Below, in pieces: positions 37,701 to 46,867 of a DNA stretch of 64,000 nucleotides. The stretch lies in the NCBI GenBank assembly GCA_014584345.1, contig JACTNB010000006.1, positions 263,200 to 327,199 of the forward strand. The letters are read 5' to 3'. Both the position numbers and the translations under genes were made by a program. The notes under the pieces were generated by a model. That model was not told the DNA's origin. It searched no databases and saw nothing but the letters and a program-made list of their open reading frames with translations. Each line of letters starts with the position of its first letter. The first letter of the stretch is position 1. Source of the stretch: Planctomycetota bacterium. Lineage in GTDB: Bacteria > Planctomycetota > Planctomycetia > Planctomycetales > Planctomycetaceae.

Positions 37701-37821
37701 ATTTCCCGATGCGAACAAGTCCGAGCGATCTTGCCAGAACGGCGGGGATCACTTCGGGGAACCCAACAGAATCGCCTGGGCGATACGACACTCTTTTTCC
37801 AACTGTTCGAGAGGCACGACC

Positions 37822-39627
37822 GTGAAACATATTTTCCCGAAGCTGATCTGGCTGCTTGCCGGTTGCTGTTTGTGGCTTTCCGAAATCCAGCCTTTGTTTG
37901 CGGCGGGGGAACAACCGAACGTGGTGGTATTCCTGGCCGACGATGCCGGCTGGGGAGATTACAGTCATTCGGGTAACACGATGGTAAACACGCCACACAT
38001 CGATTCCCTGGCCCGGCAGGGGGTCTCGCTGGAGCGATTTTTTGTCTGCCCGGTCTGTTCGCCGACACGGGCCGAATTCTTGACGGGACGGTATCACCCG
38101 CGCGGTGGTGTCCGGGGCGTATCGACGGGGCAGGAGCGGCTGGATGTGTCCGAAAAAACAATTGCGGATGCGTTCCGGGCGGCAGGATATGCCACGGGGG
38201 CCTTCGGGAAATGGCATAACGGGTCGCAGTGGCCATATCATCCCCTGGCACGGGGTTTTGGGGATTATTTGGGACACACGGCGGGCCATTGGGGCGAATA
38301 CTTCGATGCCCCGTTGGACGACAATGGCCGCATGGTCCGCACCCGTGGTTATATTGTAGATGTCTGTACCGACCGGGCGATTGCGTTTATAGAAAGGCAT
38401 CGAAACAATCCGTTCTTCTGTTATGTTCCGTTTACGACACCCCACTCTCCCTGGGCAGCTCCCGAGGAAGACTGGAAACGCTTTGAGTGCAGACCGATCA
38501 CGCAGCGAGGGACATTGCCAGACCAGGAGGACATCGACCAGACACGCTGCGCGCTGGCGATGGTGGAAAACCAGGACATGAATGTGGGCCGCGTGCTGAG
38601 CAAACTGGAAGAACTGAACCTTTCGGACAATACGATCATTGTCTATTTTTCCGATAACGGCCCCAATAGCTGGCGTTGGAACGATGGGATGAAGGGGCGC
38701 AAGGGGAGCACCGACGAAGGGGGGGTGCGTTCGGTCTGCTATCTCCGTTGGCCCGCACGCTTGCCCGCCGGCCTAAAGGTGCCCGAGATTGCCGGGGCGA
38801 TCGATCTGCTGCCGACACTCACCTCGCTTGCCGGAGTCCCGCATGCGAAGGACCTGCCGCTGGACGGAATCGATTTATCCCCCCTGCTGTTGCGCGAGAC
38901 GGAAACCATTCCCGATCGCCAGATTTTCTCGACCTGGGCCGGGCGCGTCAGCGTGCGGACCAGACAACACCGGCTGGATGACAAGGGGGAATTATTCGAC
39001 ATGTGGGCCGATCCCGGGCAGACCCGTGCGATCTCGAAAGAGCACCCCGAATTGACCGCGAGCCTGCGGGAAGCGGTGCGGAACTGGCGGGCCGAGATGT
39101 TTCCGGAATCAACAAAAAACGGCGCACGGGGACGAAACGCGGTTGATCCGCGTCCGATTGGTGTCGGATATCGTGAATTTCCAGTCACCATGCTGCCGGC
39201 GCGCGACGGGGAACCACGCGGTGCGGTCCAACGCAGCAGCAGCGCGCCCAACAGTTCGTACTTCGTGAACTGGAAATCGATTGAAGATGAAATGGTCTGG
39301 CTGGTCGATGTGCAAACCAGCGGGCGTTACGAGGTCACGATCGATTACACCTGTCCCATCGAGGACGCCGGCTCCACTATTGAACTGAGGCACGGGGAGC
39401 GGGCGTTGATCGGCAAGGTGGAGCCAGGATGGGATCCTCCCTTATACACCAACCAGGACACGCTCCCGCGCCCTCCCGCGGAATCTCAAATGAAGGAGTT
39501 TCACGGACTGCGTCTGGGAATTCTTTCATTGGATGCGGGCCAGGGGCCATTGGTACTGCGCGCCTTGGAGATTCCGGGGAATTCCGTGATGGACGTGAGG
39601 CGGGTCACGCTGACGCTGTTACCCTGA
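37822..39627 (+). CDS. Secreted sulfatase (CSPTR) with C-terminal beta-sandwich domain
   Basis: 601 residues. Signal peptide MKHIFPKLIWLLAGCCLW up to about residue 28. Core: PNVVVFLADDAGWGDYSHSG, formylglycine motif CSPTR at 79-83, FGKWHNGSQWPYHP (Lys-Trp-His of the substrate site; the usual Leu after His is Asn), and the second metal site YFSDNGPNSWRWN. After the catalytic domain, residues about 440-601 form an extra domain with strand-rich text (VWLVDVQTSGRYEVTIDYTC, LGILSLDAGQGPLVLRALEI) that reads like a carbohydrate-binding beta-sandwich. Follows the previous sulfatase; both probably act on the same polymer. Confidence 0.92.
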   Translation: MKHIFPKLIWLLAGCCLWLSEIQPLFAAGEQPNVVVFLADDAGWGDYSHSGNTMVNTPHIDSLARQGVSLERFFVCPVCSPTRAEFLTGRYHPRGGVRGVSTGQERLDVSEKTIADAFRAAGYATGAFGKWHNGSQWPYHPLARGFGDYLGHTAGHWGEYFDAPLDDNGRMVRTRGYIVDVCTDRAIAFIERHRNNPFFCYVPFTTPHSPWAAPEEDWKRFECRPITQRGTLPDQEDIDQTRCALAMVENQDMNVGRVLSKLEELNLSDNTIIVYFSDNGPNSWRWNDGMKGRKGSTDEGGVRSVCYLRWPARLPAGLKVPEIAGAIDLLPTLTSLAGVPHAKDLPLDGIDLSPLLLRETETIPDRQIFSTWAGRVSVRTRQHRLDDKGELFDMWADPGQTRAISKEHPELTASLREAVRNWRAEMFPESTKNGARGRNAVDPRPIGVGYREFPVTMLPARDGEPRGAVQRSSSAPNSSYFVNWKSIEDEMVWLVDVQTSGRYEVTIDYTCPIEDAGSTIELRHGERALIGKVEPGWDPPLYTNQDTLPRPPAESQMKEFHGLRLGILSLDAGQGPLVLRALEIPGNSVMDVRRVTLTLLP

Positions 39628-40067
39628 TGGTTAGGGCGAATTCCGTGAGGGACCGGACAGTTCTCCCGAGGACCAATTCGCGCCACGGATTGTGCCCGCA
39701 ACTCGCGTGGATGCCACATAAAAGGCACACTCAGCGTACCCTAAAAAAATTGAGACCGGGCCAGCCCGGATTTCTCACATGGGGCAATAAAACAGGATTG
39801 CTGACCTCGACGAACTAGCCGCGCCCGTCAGGGAGCGGGCTACGCTGGGGCCCGGTTCATCTCATACATTGCCAGAATTGATGTGGTGTCCAAGGAGTGT
39901 TCCTTGAGGAACTGCCCGCTTCCTGACGGGCGCGGCTAGTTTTCATGGCATTTTCGAGACAAAATTAACTGCCTTGGTAACTGTGTGAGAAATGTGGGCT
40001 AGAGCCTCACGGTTCGTGTTGTTGACACGCAAGGGAAATCTGTGTCGATATCGAGAGAAGGCAGGAA
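39628..40067. other. Gap holding the paired inverted repeat
   Basis: 440 bases between a sulfatase and an APC permease. The only structure seen is the REPIN-like pair at 39813-39941. No gene supported. Confidence 0.5.
39813..39941. repeat. REPIN-like pair of 28-base inverted repeats
   Basis: The arm at 39813-39840 starts AACTAGCCGCGCCCGTCAGG and the arm at 39914-39941 is its reverse complement with one mismatch in 28; 73 bases lie between. Such paired, GC-rich, non-coding inverted repeats in an intergenic region are the typical form of REP/REPIN elements mobilised by RAYT transposases. A short part of the same text (GCCACGCCCGTCAG) occurs again near 58814, supporting a dispersed family. No RAYT gene is in the window. 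Confidence 0.75.
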
Positions 40068-41378
40068 ATGGCAACACACGAGCAGCTAAGACGTGAAGTT
40101 GGCATGTGGGGCGCCATGTTGCTGGGATTGGGCTCCATTGTGGGGACGGGCGTGTTTGTCAGCCTGTCGATTGCAATCGAGGTGGCGGGTTCGGCGGTAC
40201 TGTTGGCGATTGTGGTCTCGGCGGGAGTGGCGGCCTGCAACGGATTGAGCAGTGCCCAATTGGCGGCCAATCATCCCGTCAGCGGGGGGACGTATGAATA
40301 CGGATATCGCTGGCTGACTCCGGCATTAGGCTTTCAGGCTGGCTGGTTGTTCCTGTGCGCGAAATGTGCATCGGCAGCAACCGCGGCGCTGGGCTGCGCG
40401 GGCTATCTCCGGAACCTTGGCGGCTGGCATGAGCCTGTGGGAAATGTGCCACTCGCCTGCGGACTGGTCCTTGTAATGACACTACTGGTGCTGAGCGGGT
40501 TGCGGCGATCGAATCGGGCCAATGCCCTCATTGTGTCGGCCACTTTGGTGTCGCTGAGTGCCTTTGTCCTGTCGGGTTTTCCCCAGGCCTGGCAGCAAAC
40601 ACTGCAGCAGGACTTATACGATTCGCAATCCTCCGTGAGTTCACCGTTTGATTTTCTGCAAGCCTGCGCGCTGATGTTTGTTGCCTTTACGGGATATGGC
40701 CGCATTGCAACACTCGGCGAGGAAGTGCATGAACCCCGCAAAACGATTACCCAGGCCATTCTGGCGACTCTAGTTGTTTCGGCGCTGTTGTACCTGTCTG
40801 TCGGTTGGATCTGTCTCGCCGCCGTGCACGACGCGGGACCAGCGACTGCGACGGAATCTTTGTCCGCCCCGCTAGTGCAATACGCCCGCCAATTTGGTGG
40901 GGTCTGGGTGGTCTGGATGGTATCCGCGGGAGCAGTGACGGCGATGCTCGGGGTGCTGCTGAATTTGATCCTGGGGTTATCTCGCGTCGTTCTGGCAATG
41001 GGACGGCATGGAGATATCCCGGAGCGTTTCGCCAAACTCGATGCGTCTTGCACCACGCCGACCGCTGCCGTACTGGGCGTCGGCATTCTCGTGGGAATGC
41101 TGACGTTGATCGGCAATGTCAAAACAACCTGGTCCTTCAGTGCGTTTACAGTCCTGGTGTATTACGCACTGACGAATCTCGCGGCACTCCGCCTGAGCGT
41201 CGCGGAACGCCTCTACCCCCGGTGGATCTCCTGGCTCGGTTTGCTGGGCTGTCTCTCGCTGGCGTTCTGGGTGGAGCCCGTCGTCTGGCAAACGGGGCTG
41301 CTGTTGATGGCGATCGGCTGGATATACCATGCCTTTGTGCAGCGGCGGAAACTAATGCCTTCGAACGATACCCGCTGA
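40068..41378 (+). CDS. APC-superfamily amino acid permease
   Basis: 436 residues with about 12 hydrophobic helices. Helix 1 contains GLGSIVGTGVFVSLSIAIEV, the G-S-I-V-G-T-G unwound substrate site of APC transporters; helix 2-3 region PVSGGTYEYGYRWLTPALGF is also characteristic, as is FVAFTGYGRIATLGEEVHEP in helix 6 with the following loop. Imports or exchanges an amino acid or polyamine at the inner membrane; substrate unknown. The lipid-kinase gene is convergent, with only 6 bases between the two stops. Confidence 0.92.
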   Translation: MATHEQLRREVGMWGAMLLGLGSIVGTGVFVSLSIAIEVAGSAVLLAIVVSAGVAACNGLSSAQLAANHPVSGGTYEYGYRWLTPALGFQAGWLFLCAKCASAATAALGCAGYLRNLGGWHEPVGNVPLACGLVLVMTLLVLSGLRRSNRANALIVSATLVSLSAFVLSGFPQAWQQTLQQDLYDSQSSVSSPFDFLQACALMFVAFTGYGRIATLGEEVHEPRKTITQAILATLVVSALLYLSVGWICLAAVHDAGPATATESLSAPLVQYARQFGGVWVVWMVSAGAVTAMLGVLLNLILGLSRVVLAMGRHGDIPERFAKLDASCTTPTAAVLGVGILVGMLTLIGNVKTTWSFSAFTVLVYYALTNLAALRLSVAERLYPRWISWLGLLGCLSLAFWVEPVVWQTGLLLMAIGWIYHAFVQRRKLMPSNDTR

Positions 41379-41384
41379 AGATAC

Positions 41385-42335
41385 TCACGCATCGAGTGGG
41401 TTCGCGTCGAGCCGTATCTCTCCGGGAAATTGCGGAAGTTTATTGGTGGCAAAGGCTGCAGGGACCAGCAATTGCAGGGCATGGGGCAACACGCGAAATT
41501 CTTGAGGCGTGTGCCCGACGGGATCGCCATCGGCTTGAATGGCAACTGGTTCGTCGGCTTCGACCTTTAAGTGCTGACAGCGATGATAGGCAACACCGGG
41601 GGATGCAATGCGACCGGTCATCAAGCCTCGGAGCATAATCCGGATCAATCGCCAAGGGGTCGCGTGGGCAATGGTACAGAGATCGAACAGTCCGTCGTGG
41701 TCCGCGGCCTGGGGATTCACGGGCAGATTCAATGCATAGCGGGAGATATTGGATATAATGACCATCTGGCAAGCGAGCGGTTCGGTCGACCGGTCGCAAT
41801 AGAGCCGCAACGCGGGATGCCGGTAGCTATTCCAGATCTGCAGGATGGGCTTGATGTAGTGCAACTTGGTAATGCGTCCCTTGCGACGGGCGTGCGCCAG
41901 GCTGACCACTTCCGCATCGAAGCCGCAACTGGCCATCACCGCAAAACGACGTTCTCCCACTTGCCCCAGATCAATGGTCCGCGTGCAACGCTGAGCAATG
42001 ATTTCCGCAACCTGCCTGCCGCCGCGAGGGATGCCGCAGTATTTCGCCAGTAGATTTTCCGTCCCCATGGCAAAAATGGCGAGTGGAATGCCTGGGTAGC
42101 GATTGATCAGGTCATCCACCGTACCATCCCCACCGGCCGCGACGATGCACACCAGATGCGCACGGAAGTCTGGATTTTCCAGATGATAAGCCAGTTTCTG
42201 CCGATCACTGAACAGGTACGGTTTCAACCCCGCTGCCTTGAGCCCCTCGATCATGCGGGCCAGTTCGGCCTCCCGGCGACCGGAACCAGAAATCGGATTA
42301 CGCTGGATCGCCACTCGAGGTTGCGGATTGTGCAC
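41385..42335 (-). CDS. Diacylglycerol kinase-like lipid kinase
   Basis: 316 residues from a GTG at 42335. The nucleotide-binding motif VAAGGDGTVDDLINRY (GGDGT at 68-72) and PLAIFAMGTENLLAKYCGIP (G-T-x-N near 92) match the YegS/DgkB/BmrU lipid-kinase family; C-terminal strands LPVNPQAADHDGLFDLC and VEADEPVAIQADGDPVGHTP complete the two-domain fold. Phosphorylates diacylglycerol or another lipid alcohol at the membrane. Convergent with the APC permease and 80 bases from the end of the Nramp-like gene that lies upstream on the same strand. Confidence 0.92.
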   Translation of the reverse strand: MHNPQPRVAIQRNPISGSGRREAELARMIEGLKAAGLKPYLFSDRQKLAYHLENPDFRAHLVCIVAAGGDGTVDDLINRYPGIPLAIFAMGTENLLAKYCGIPRGGRQVAEIIAQRCTRTIDLGQVGERRFAVMASCGFDAEVVSLAHARRKGRITKLHYIKPILQIWNSYRHPALRLYCDRSTEPLACQMVIISNISRYALNLPVNPQAADHDGLFDLCTIAHATPWRLIRIMLRGLMTGRIASPGVAYHRCQHLKVEADEPVAIQADGDPVGHTPQEFRVLPHALQLLVPAAFATNKLPQFPGEIRLDANPLDA

Positions 42336-42415
42336 GTCGATACTCCGGGTGAAAAAGTGCAGCCCGGAATTGTGGCAGATTATGCAGTCGCTGGCCAGCG
42401 AGGCCGGCCGGGCGC

Positions 42416-44062
42416 TCAGCGGGAAACCAGGAAGTCATACACCGGTTTCAGGTTTTCGTACAAACCCCACAGCCCGGTGATCAGAAAGGAAATGCAGGAA
42501 AGGACCAGAAAAAAATCGAACCAGAGCGAGGGACGCAGCCGCGGATCGCATTGCCGATAACGAAAGAACAAGGCCCCCACCCCCAGCATCGGCAGCAGCG
42601 TGGCCTGCATGATCCCCGAAAGCAGAACCGCGACATCGGGCTTGACGTCGGAACAGAAAATAACCAGGCACAGGATCGGCAGGAAGATCCCCAGCAGGGA
42701 AATCGATTTCCAGTGCAGGCGGGGATTGTTCCTGGGCAACCAGCCCAACAGCTTAAAAAAATCGGTATAGAGCCGGGTGTGACTGGCCGTGGCAACGAGA
42801 AACGTGGAATACAACACGGCTATGGCCCCAATCAGAAACATCCACCGCGCGTATTCACCGAAGACGGGTACATACGCTTCCGCCAGGGTGCTCGTCATTC
42901 GCATCCCCTCGGGATCGCGACCGAAGCGATACAACACCGCCACCCCCACTAGATAAAAGGTAACCGTCGCAACGGTGTACACAATCATGGAAAGCAGCAC
43001 GTCGATATGCATGACCCGCATCCAGCCACGTGCCCGCTTAATCCAGGCTTCGCTATCGTCACGTGGCCCGGTATGCAGCGCGTACCCCTTTTCCAGGCAC
43101 CAGTAGGGATAGGCCACCAGTTCCGAGGCCCCGACACCGATTATGCCGAACGTAGCCAGAGCCGTCGCGAGAGGACGGGTTTCTCCCAAACCGGAAGGCA
43201 ACCCAAACGAGAGTCCACGTAGAATTTCCGCACCCGAAATCGACCATTGCTGGGTGAACTGGAGCGAGACAAAGTTGCCTATCGTGACAAACGTAAAGGT
43301 CACCACCAGCACGGTGGTCACGTTTTGAATTAAGGAATACCGCCCGTGAAACAAGAGGATCGACGTAATAATCGTGGCAAACAAGGCCCAGATTTTGTCA
43401 TCGTAGGTGTAGGGGTCCTTTAGTTTGCCCCCGGTGCGAATCGTCTGCACGGCGTCCGCGCCGCGTGTTCCCAGTTTTTCGAGACGTTCCTTGAGGAATT
43501 GCCCACCACTCAAAATCCGTTGCTGTTCGGCCGGCGAACGCTTTTGAAATTCGGGATCATTGACATGCGCGGCATGCTCCCATTGGATCATCCAGGCAAT
43601 TTCCTTGCCCGAGGGGAGTGCGATGGCATGGCGATAGTCTCCCGTGATGGGCATGGCGATGGCAGCCGATTGCCCGACGCCACCCACAATTCCCCCCAGC
43701 TGAACGGCACTGGCAATCATCATGGCAAACCAGAACCAGACGATCCAATTGATGGAGTAAACTTTACCGGGGATTTGATTCAGCGCTTCGAGCGCCGTTT
43801 GCCCGTGGGTGATTGTATGCCGCCCCATCTCGACCTGCACGAACACTTTGACCACACACCCCAGGATGATCAGCCAGAGCAGCGTAATACCGGCCTGAGC
43901 CCCCGTTTTTGTGGTGGCAATCAACTCGCCCGAGCCGACAATGCTCCCGGCAATGATTAAGCCCGGTCCCAGTTGCTTCAGGACGGACAGGCCGCGCGTC
44001 GGCGCATCCCGAACAGGATCCGCCTTGGCAGGATCGGCAGCGGAGAGATCGAGCGCATTCAT
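42416..44062 (-). CDS. Divergent Nramp-family transporter (548 aa)
   Basis: Polytopic membrane protein with about 11 helices. Helix 1 reads LGPGLIIAGSIVGSGELIATTK, where canonical Nramp has DPGN; the Asp/Asn metal ligands are replaced (GSGE). The helix-6 region is FGIIGVGASELVAYPYWCLE, again lacking the MPH ligands. A large loop of about 100 residues sits between helices 3 and 4 (from about 145 to 235), which is unusual for Nramp. It is related to, but clearly different from, the one at 10.3 kb. A cation transporter at the inner membrane is likely, but Mn/Fe specificity is not supported. Divergent from fdxA. Confidence 0.82.
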   Translation of the reverse strand: MNALDLSAADPAKADPVRDAPTRGLSVLKQLGPGLIIAGSIVGSGELIATTKTGAQAGITLLWLIILGCVVKVFVQVEMGRHTITHGQTALEALNQIPGKVYSINWIVWFWFAMMIASAVQLGGIVGGVGQSAAIAMPITGDYRHAIALPSGKEIAWMIQWEHAAHVNDPEFQKRSPAEQQRILSGGQFLKERLEKLGTRGADAVQTIRTGGKLKDPYTYDDKIWALFATIITSILLFHGRYSLIQNVTTVLVVTFTFVTIGNFVSLQFTQQWSISGAEILRGLSFGLPSGLGETRPLATALATFGIIGVGASELVAYPYWCLEKGYALHTGPRDDSEAWIKRARGWMRVMHIDVLLSMIVYTVATVTFYLVGVAVLYRFGRDPEGMRMTSTLAEAYVPVFGEYARWMFLIGAIAVLYSTFLVATASHTRLYTDFFKLLGWLPRNNPRLHWKSISLLGIFLPILCLVIFCSDVKPDVAVLLSGIMQATLLPMLGVGALFFRYRQCDPRLRPSLWFDFFLVLSCISFLITGLWGLYENLKPVYDFLVSR

Positions 44063-44464
44063 GAGTCAACCAAAAACCAGAAAGTGCCGCTTGCAGGAAT
44101 ACGGGCTGCCTGGGAACAGCGCGCTGCGTGATTGTTCCGGCGGAGCCCGCCTTGGGAGCGGGACCTGCAGGGATACAAACTGAACTATCAAATAGTATTG
44201 ATGGGTTTTTATACTGATTTGTCGAGTCAAAGGCAAACCCGATGCCAATCGGAGAGGCCATCCGGCAGGCCTGTTGAGATTCAATGTCAGTTTGACATGA
44301 AGTCGCGAGTCATCTTGAATTCTACTTCAGAGGCACCTAGGATATTTTTCGAAAAAACAACAGGGAGACGAGTTTAAATTCGACGTCTTGCTCCCGATTC
44401 AGTCCCCAGGTTTCCCAAGGAATGCGAAGCCGGATTTGGCTTCCCGAAATGGTAAGGAAGAGTC
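44063..44464. other. Divergent intergenic region upstream of fdxA
   Basis: 402 bases. Contains a candidate promoter (44292-44320) on the plus strand. The part near 44130-44170 has GGCGGAGCCCGCCTTGG, a short GC-rich hairpin-like element without T run. No gene supported. Confidence 0.4.
44292..44320 (+). promoter_or_regulatory. Candidate sigma-70-like promoter for fdxA
   Basis: TTGACA at 44292-44297, a 17-base spacer, then TTGAAT at 44315-44320. The -35 is consensus; the -10 matches only partly. It lies about 145 bases before the fdxA start. Weak call based only on spacing. Confidence 0.25.
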
Positions 44465-44743
44465 ATGCCTCACGTTGTCACACAACCCTGCTTCAACTGC
44501 AAATACACCGATTGTGTCGTGGTCTGCCCCGTCGAGTGTTTCTACGAAGGCGAAAAGATGCTGTACATTCACCCAGATGAATGCATCGATTGTGAAGCCT
44601 GCGTGCCGGAATGCCCCGTCGAAGCGATTTTCCATGAAGACAACGTCCCCGATGAATGGAAGGAATACATTCAGCTGAATGCGGAAAAGGCTCCGGAATG
44701 TTCCGTGATTACCGAAAAGAAAACACCTTTGGCCGAAGGGTGA
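44465..44743 (+). CDS. fdxA: Seven-iron ferredoxin FdxA
   Basis: 92 residues. Cysteines at CFNCKYTDCVVVCPVECFYE (3Fe-4S set plus the shared Cys-Pro) and ECIDCEACVPECPVEAIF (4Fe-4S set, C-x2-C-x2-C-x3-C-P) are arranged as in bacterial FdxA, with the typical C-terminal NVPDEWKEYIQLNAEKA segment. Small cytoplasmic electron carrier; partners unknown. AAGGAAG precedes the start by a few bases. A clean intrinsic terminator follows 41 bases after the stop, so it is monocistronic. Confidence 0.96.
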   Translation: MPHVVTQPCFNCKYTDCVVVCPVECFYEGEKMLYIHPDECIDCEACVPECPVEAIFHEDNVPDEWKEYIQLNAEKAPECSVITEKKTPLAEG

Positions 44744-44784
44744 ATTTCACCACAGGGGGAGAGCCCTTAGCGTTCCAACCTCAG

Positions 44785-44814
44785 CGTGCCTTGCTTGACA
44801 AGGCACGTTTTTTT
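44785..44814 (+). terminator. Intrinsic terminator after fdxA
   Basis: CGTGCCTT (44785-44792) pairs with AAGGCACG (44800-44807) around a 7-base loop and is followed directly by seven T (44808-44814). Classic form. Confidence 0.9.
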
Positions 44815-44960
44815 ACGCGCGGACGCAACCCCTCATGGGAATGGCCGAGGCCAGCCGGAACGAAACTTCCACAGTCGTGTCGGATGCAGTTCCGCTGGAG
44901 ATTTGATATTCTGCCGCCTGAATTACCGGAAATCCGTATCGGTGTGGGAGAGTGCCAGAC

Positions 44961-46748
44961 GTGTCGATCATAGTGCAGAAGTTTGGGGGAACCAGCGTGG
45001 CAACGGCGGAGAAAATCCGCAACGCGGCCCGCAGAGCCGTCGCCGCAAAATCACAAGGCCACCAGGTAGTGGTGGTGGTTAGCGCCCGAGGCAAAAAAAC
45101 GGATGAGCTCGTCGATCTGGCCGCCGAAATTACCAGTCACCCCTCGCCACGCGAGATGGATGTCTTGTTAAGCACAGGCGAGCAGGAAACGATTGCCTTG
45201 ATGACAATGGCGATTCATTCCCTGGGAGAGCAGGCCATCAGCCTGACGGGGCCCCAGATAGGCATTGTTACCGACAATGCCAGCACCAAGGCACGCATCA
45301 AGAAAATTACCACCAGCAAACTGCACGAACTATTGGACCAGGGGAACATCATCGTCGCAGCGGGCTTCCAGGGACATGACGAAACAGGCAACATCACCAC
45401 CTTGGGGCGCGGCGGGAGCGACACCACCGCGACGGCCCTGGCGGCTGTCCTGAATGCCTCGCTGTGCGAAATCTATACCGACGTGGAAGGCGTATTCACT
45501 ACCGATCCCCGCATTGTCGCGCAAGCCCGGAAGATTCCACAGATTTCCTACGACGAAATGCTGGAACTGGCCAGCTTGGGTGCGGGCGTGATGCACTCGC
45601 GTTCGATCGAATTCGCCAAAAAGTACCGCGTCCCGCTGCGTGTGCGTCCCTCCTACGACGAAGGCGTGGGAACGCTGATCACGCAGAAATCCGGGGAACC
45701 GATGCCGGTGGTTACCGGTGTGGCCCTGGTCAAGGACGAATTACGCGTAAGCATCAGGGACGTGCCAGACCGCCCGGGCGTGATGAGCATGATCTTCGCC
45801 AAGATGGCCTCCCGCAAAATCCCGATCGACCTGGTCGTGCAGGACATCGCCGAGGCGGGTACGGCCGAAATTTCGTTTACCGTCCCCCGTGCCGATTTCG
45901 CCGACGCCCTGACCGCGGCAAGCGCCGCGGTGGAGGAGTTGGGACAAGGTCGCGTCACCCATGGCATGGAACTTTCGAAAGTCTCCATTGTGGGCAGTGG
46001 CATGGCGACGCATACCGGGGTGGCGGCGCAAATGTTTCAGACCCTGGCGAATCACGGCATCAATATCGTAATGATCTCGACGGGAGAAATTAAAATCTCG
46101 GTCTTGCTGGCGAGCGATCGTGCAGCCGAGGCAGTGCAGATCATCCACGACACGTTCCACCTGGATGCGCCGGACCAACAGTCGCCCAAGATTGGATTTC
46201 AACACGCCCCCGAAACCGAAGGGCGGCAAATCGACGAACATCGCGAGCAGGAAGTCGTCCTCAGCCTGTCGAACATGGAAGACATCGTGGTCAGCGATGT
46301 GCTAGTGGACTCCACTCAGGCACGGGTGACAATCGAAGATTTACCAGATCGTCCCGGTATCGCCGCCCTGATATTTGAAGCGGTTGCCGAGGGGGGGATC
46401 ATGGTCGACCTGATCGTGCAGAACGTGAGTGAAGCCGGGGAAACGAATATCACGTTTACTATACCCCGGGCAGACCTGGAACAGTGCCTGCTGCTGGTCA
46501 GGGAAGCGGTCGATTTCGCCGAGCAGGTGCAACTCTCCTACGATGCTGAAATCGCGAAAATCTCGGTCGCGGGCATCGGCTTGCGGAGCCATACGGGCGT
46601 GGGGGAAAAATTGTTCCGCGCCCTGGCAGAGCAAGAGATCAACATACTGCTGGTCGGCACCAGCGAAATGCGGATGACGGCGATCGTGCAGAAAGCACAT
46701 GCCGCTACGGCGGAAAAGTGCTTGCGCTGTGTCTTCTCGCTGGACTGA
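44961..46748 (+). CDS. lysC: Aspartate kinase with four ACT domains
   Basis: 595 residues from the GTG at 44961 (GGGAG about 10 bases upstream; MSIIVQKFGGTSVA is the canonical start); a GTG at 44952 would add three residues. Phosphorylates aspartate, first step of Lys/Met/Thr synthesis. Kinase domain 1-245: KFGGTS (7-12), VVVVVSARGKKTDEL, LSTGEQET, TTLGRGGSDTTATALAA, YTDVEGVFTTDPRI. Then two blocks, each a pair of ACT domains (about 255-400 and 430-595), with the twin features VSIRDVPDRPGVMSMIFAKM and VTIEDLPDRPGIAALIFEAV, and the twin SIVGSGMATHTGVAAQMF and SVAGIGLRSHTGVGEKLF. A four-ACT arrangement is known in cyanobacterial enzymes and implies feedback control by Lys/Thr. Confidence 0.95.
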   Translation: MSIIVQKFGGTSVATAEKIRNAARRAVAAKSQGHQVVVVVSARGKKTDELVDLAAEITSHPSPREMDVLLSTGEQETIALMTMAIHSLGEQAISLTGPQIGIVTDNASTKARIKKITTSKLHELLDQGNIIVAAGFQGHDETGNITTLGRGGSDTTATALAAVLNASLCEIYTDVEGVFTTDPRIVAQARKIPQISYDEMLELASLGAGVMHSRSIEFAKKYRVPLRVRPSYDEGVGTLITQKSGEPMPVVTGVALVKDELRVSIRDVPDRPGVMSMIFAKMASRKIPIDLVVQDIAEAGTAEISFTVPRADFADALTAASAAVEELGQGRVTHGMELSKVSIVGSGMATHTGVAAQMFQTLANHGINIVMISTGEIKISVLLASDRAAEAVQIIHDTFHLDAPDQQSPKIGFQHAPETEGRQIDEHREQEVVLSLSNMEDIVVSDVLVDSTQARVTIEDLPDRPGIAALIFEAVAEGGIMVDLIVQNVSEAGETNITFTIPRADLEQCLLLVREAVDFAEQVQLSYDAEIAKISVAGIGLRSHTGVGEKLFRALAEQEINILLVGTSEMRMTAIVQKAHAATAEKCLRCVFSLD

Positions 46749-46803
46749 TGCCTCCGTGGCGGGGGGCAAACCTTCTGCCTGCGAGGTCCCGTGAAAACAC
46801 AAA

Positions 46804-46845
46804 AACTCCCGGTACCTTTCCGCAAAGGCAACCGGGAGTTGTTTT
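46804..46845. terminator. Terminator between convergent lysC and the small minus-strand gene
   Basis: AACTCCCGGT (46804-46813) pairs with ACCGGGAGTT (46831-46840), with an inner CCTTT/AAAGG stem. The plus-strand side has GTTTT after the stem; the minus-strand side has an A run at 46799-46805 giving U residues, so it may serve both genes. Confidence 0.85.
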
Positions 46846-46867
46846 GTGTCGGAATGGAAAGTGGCAA

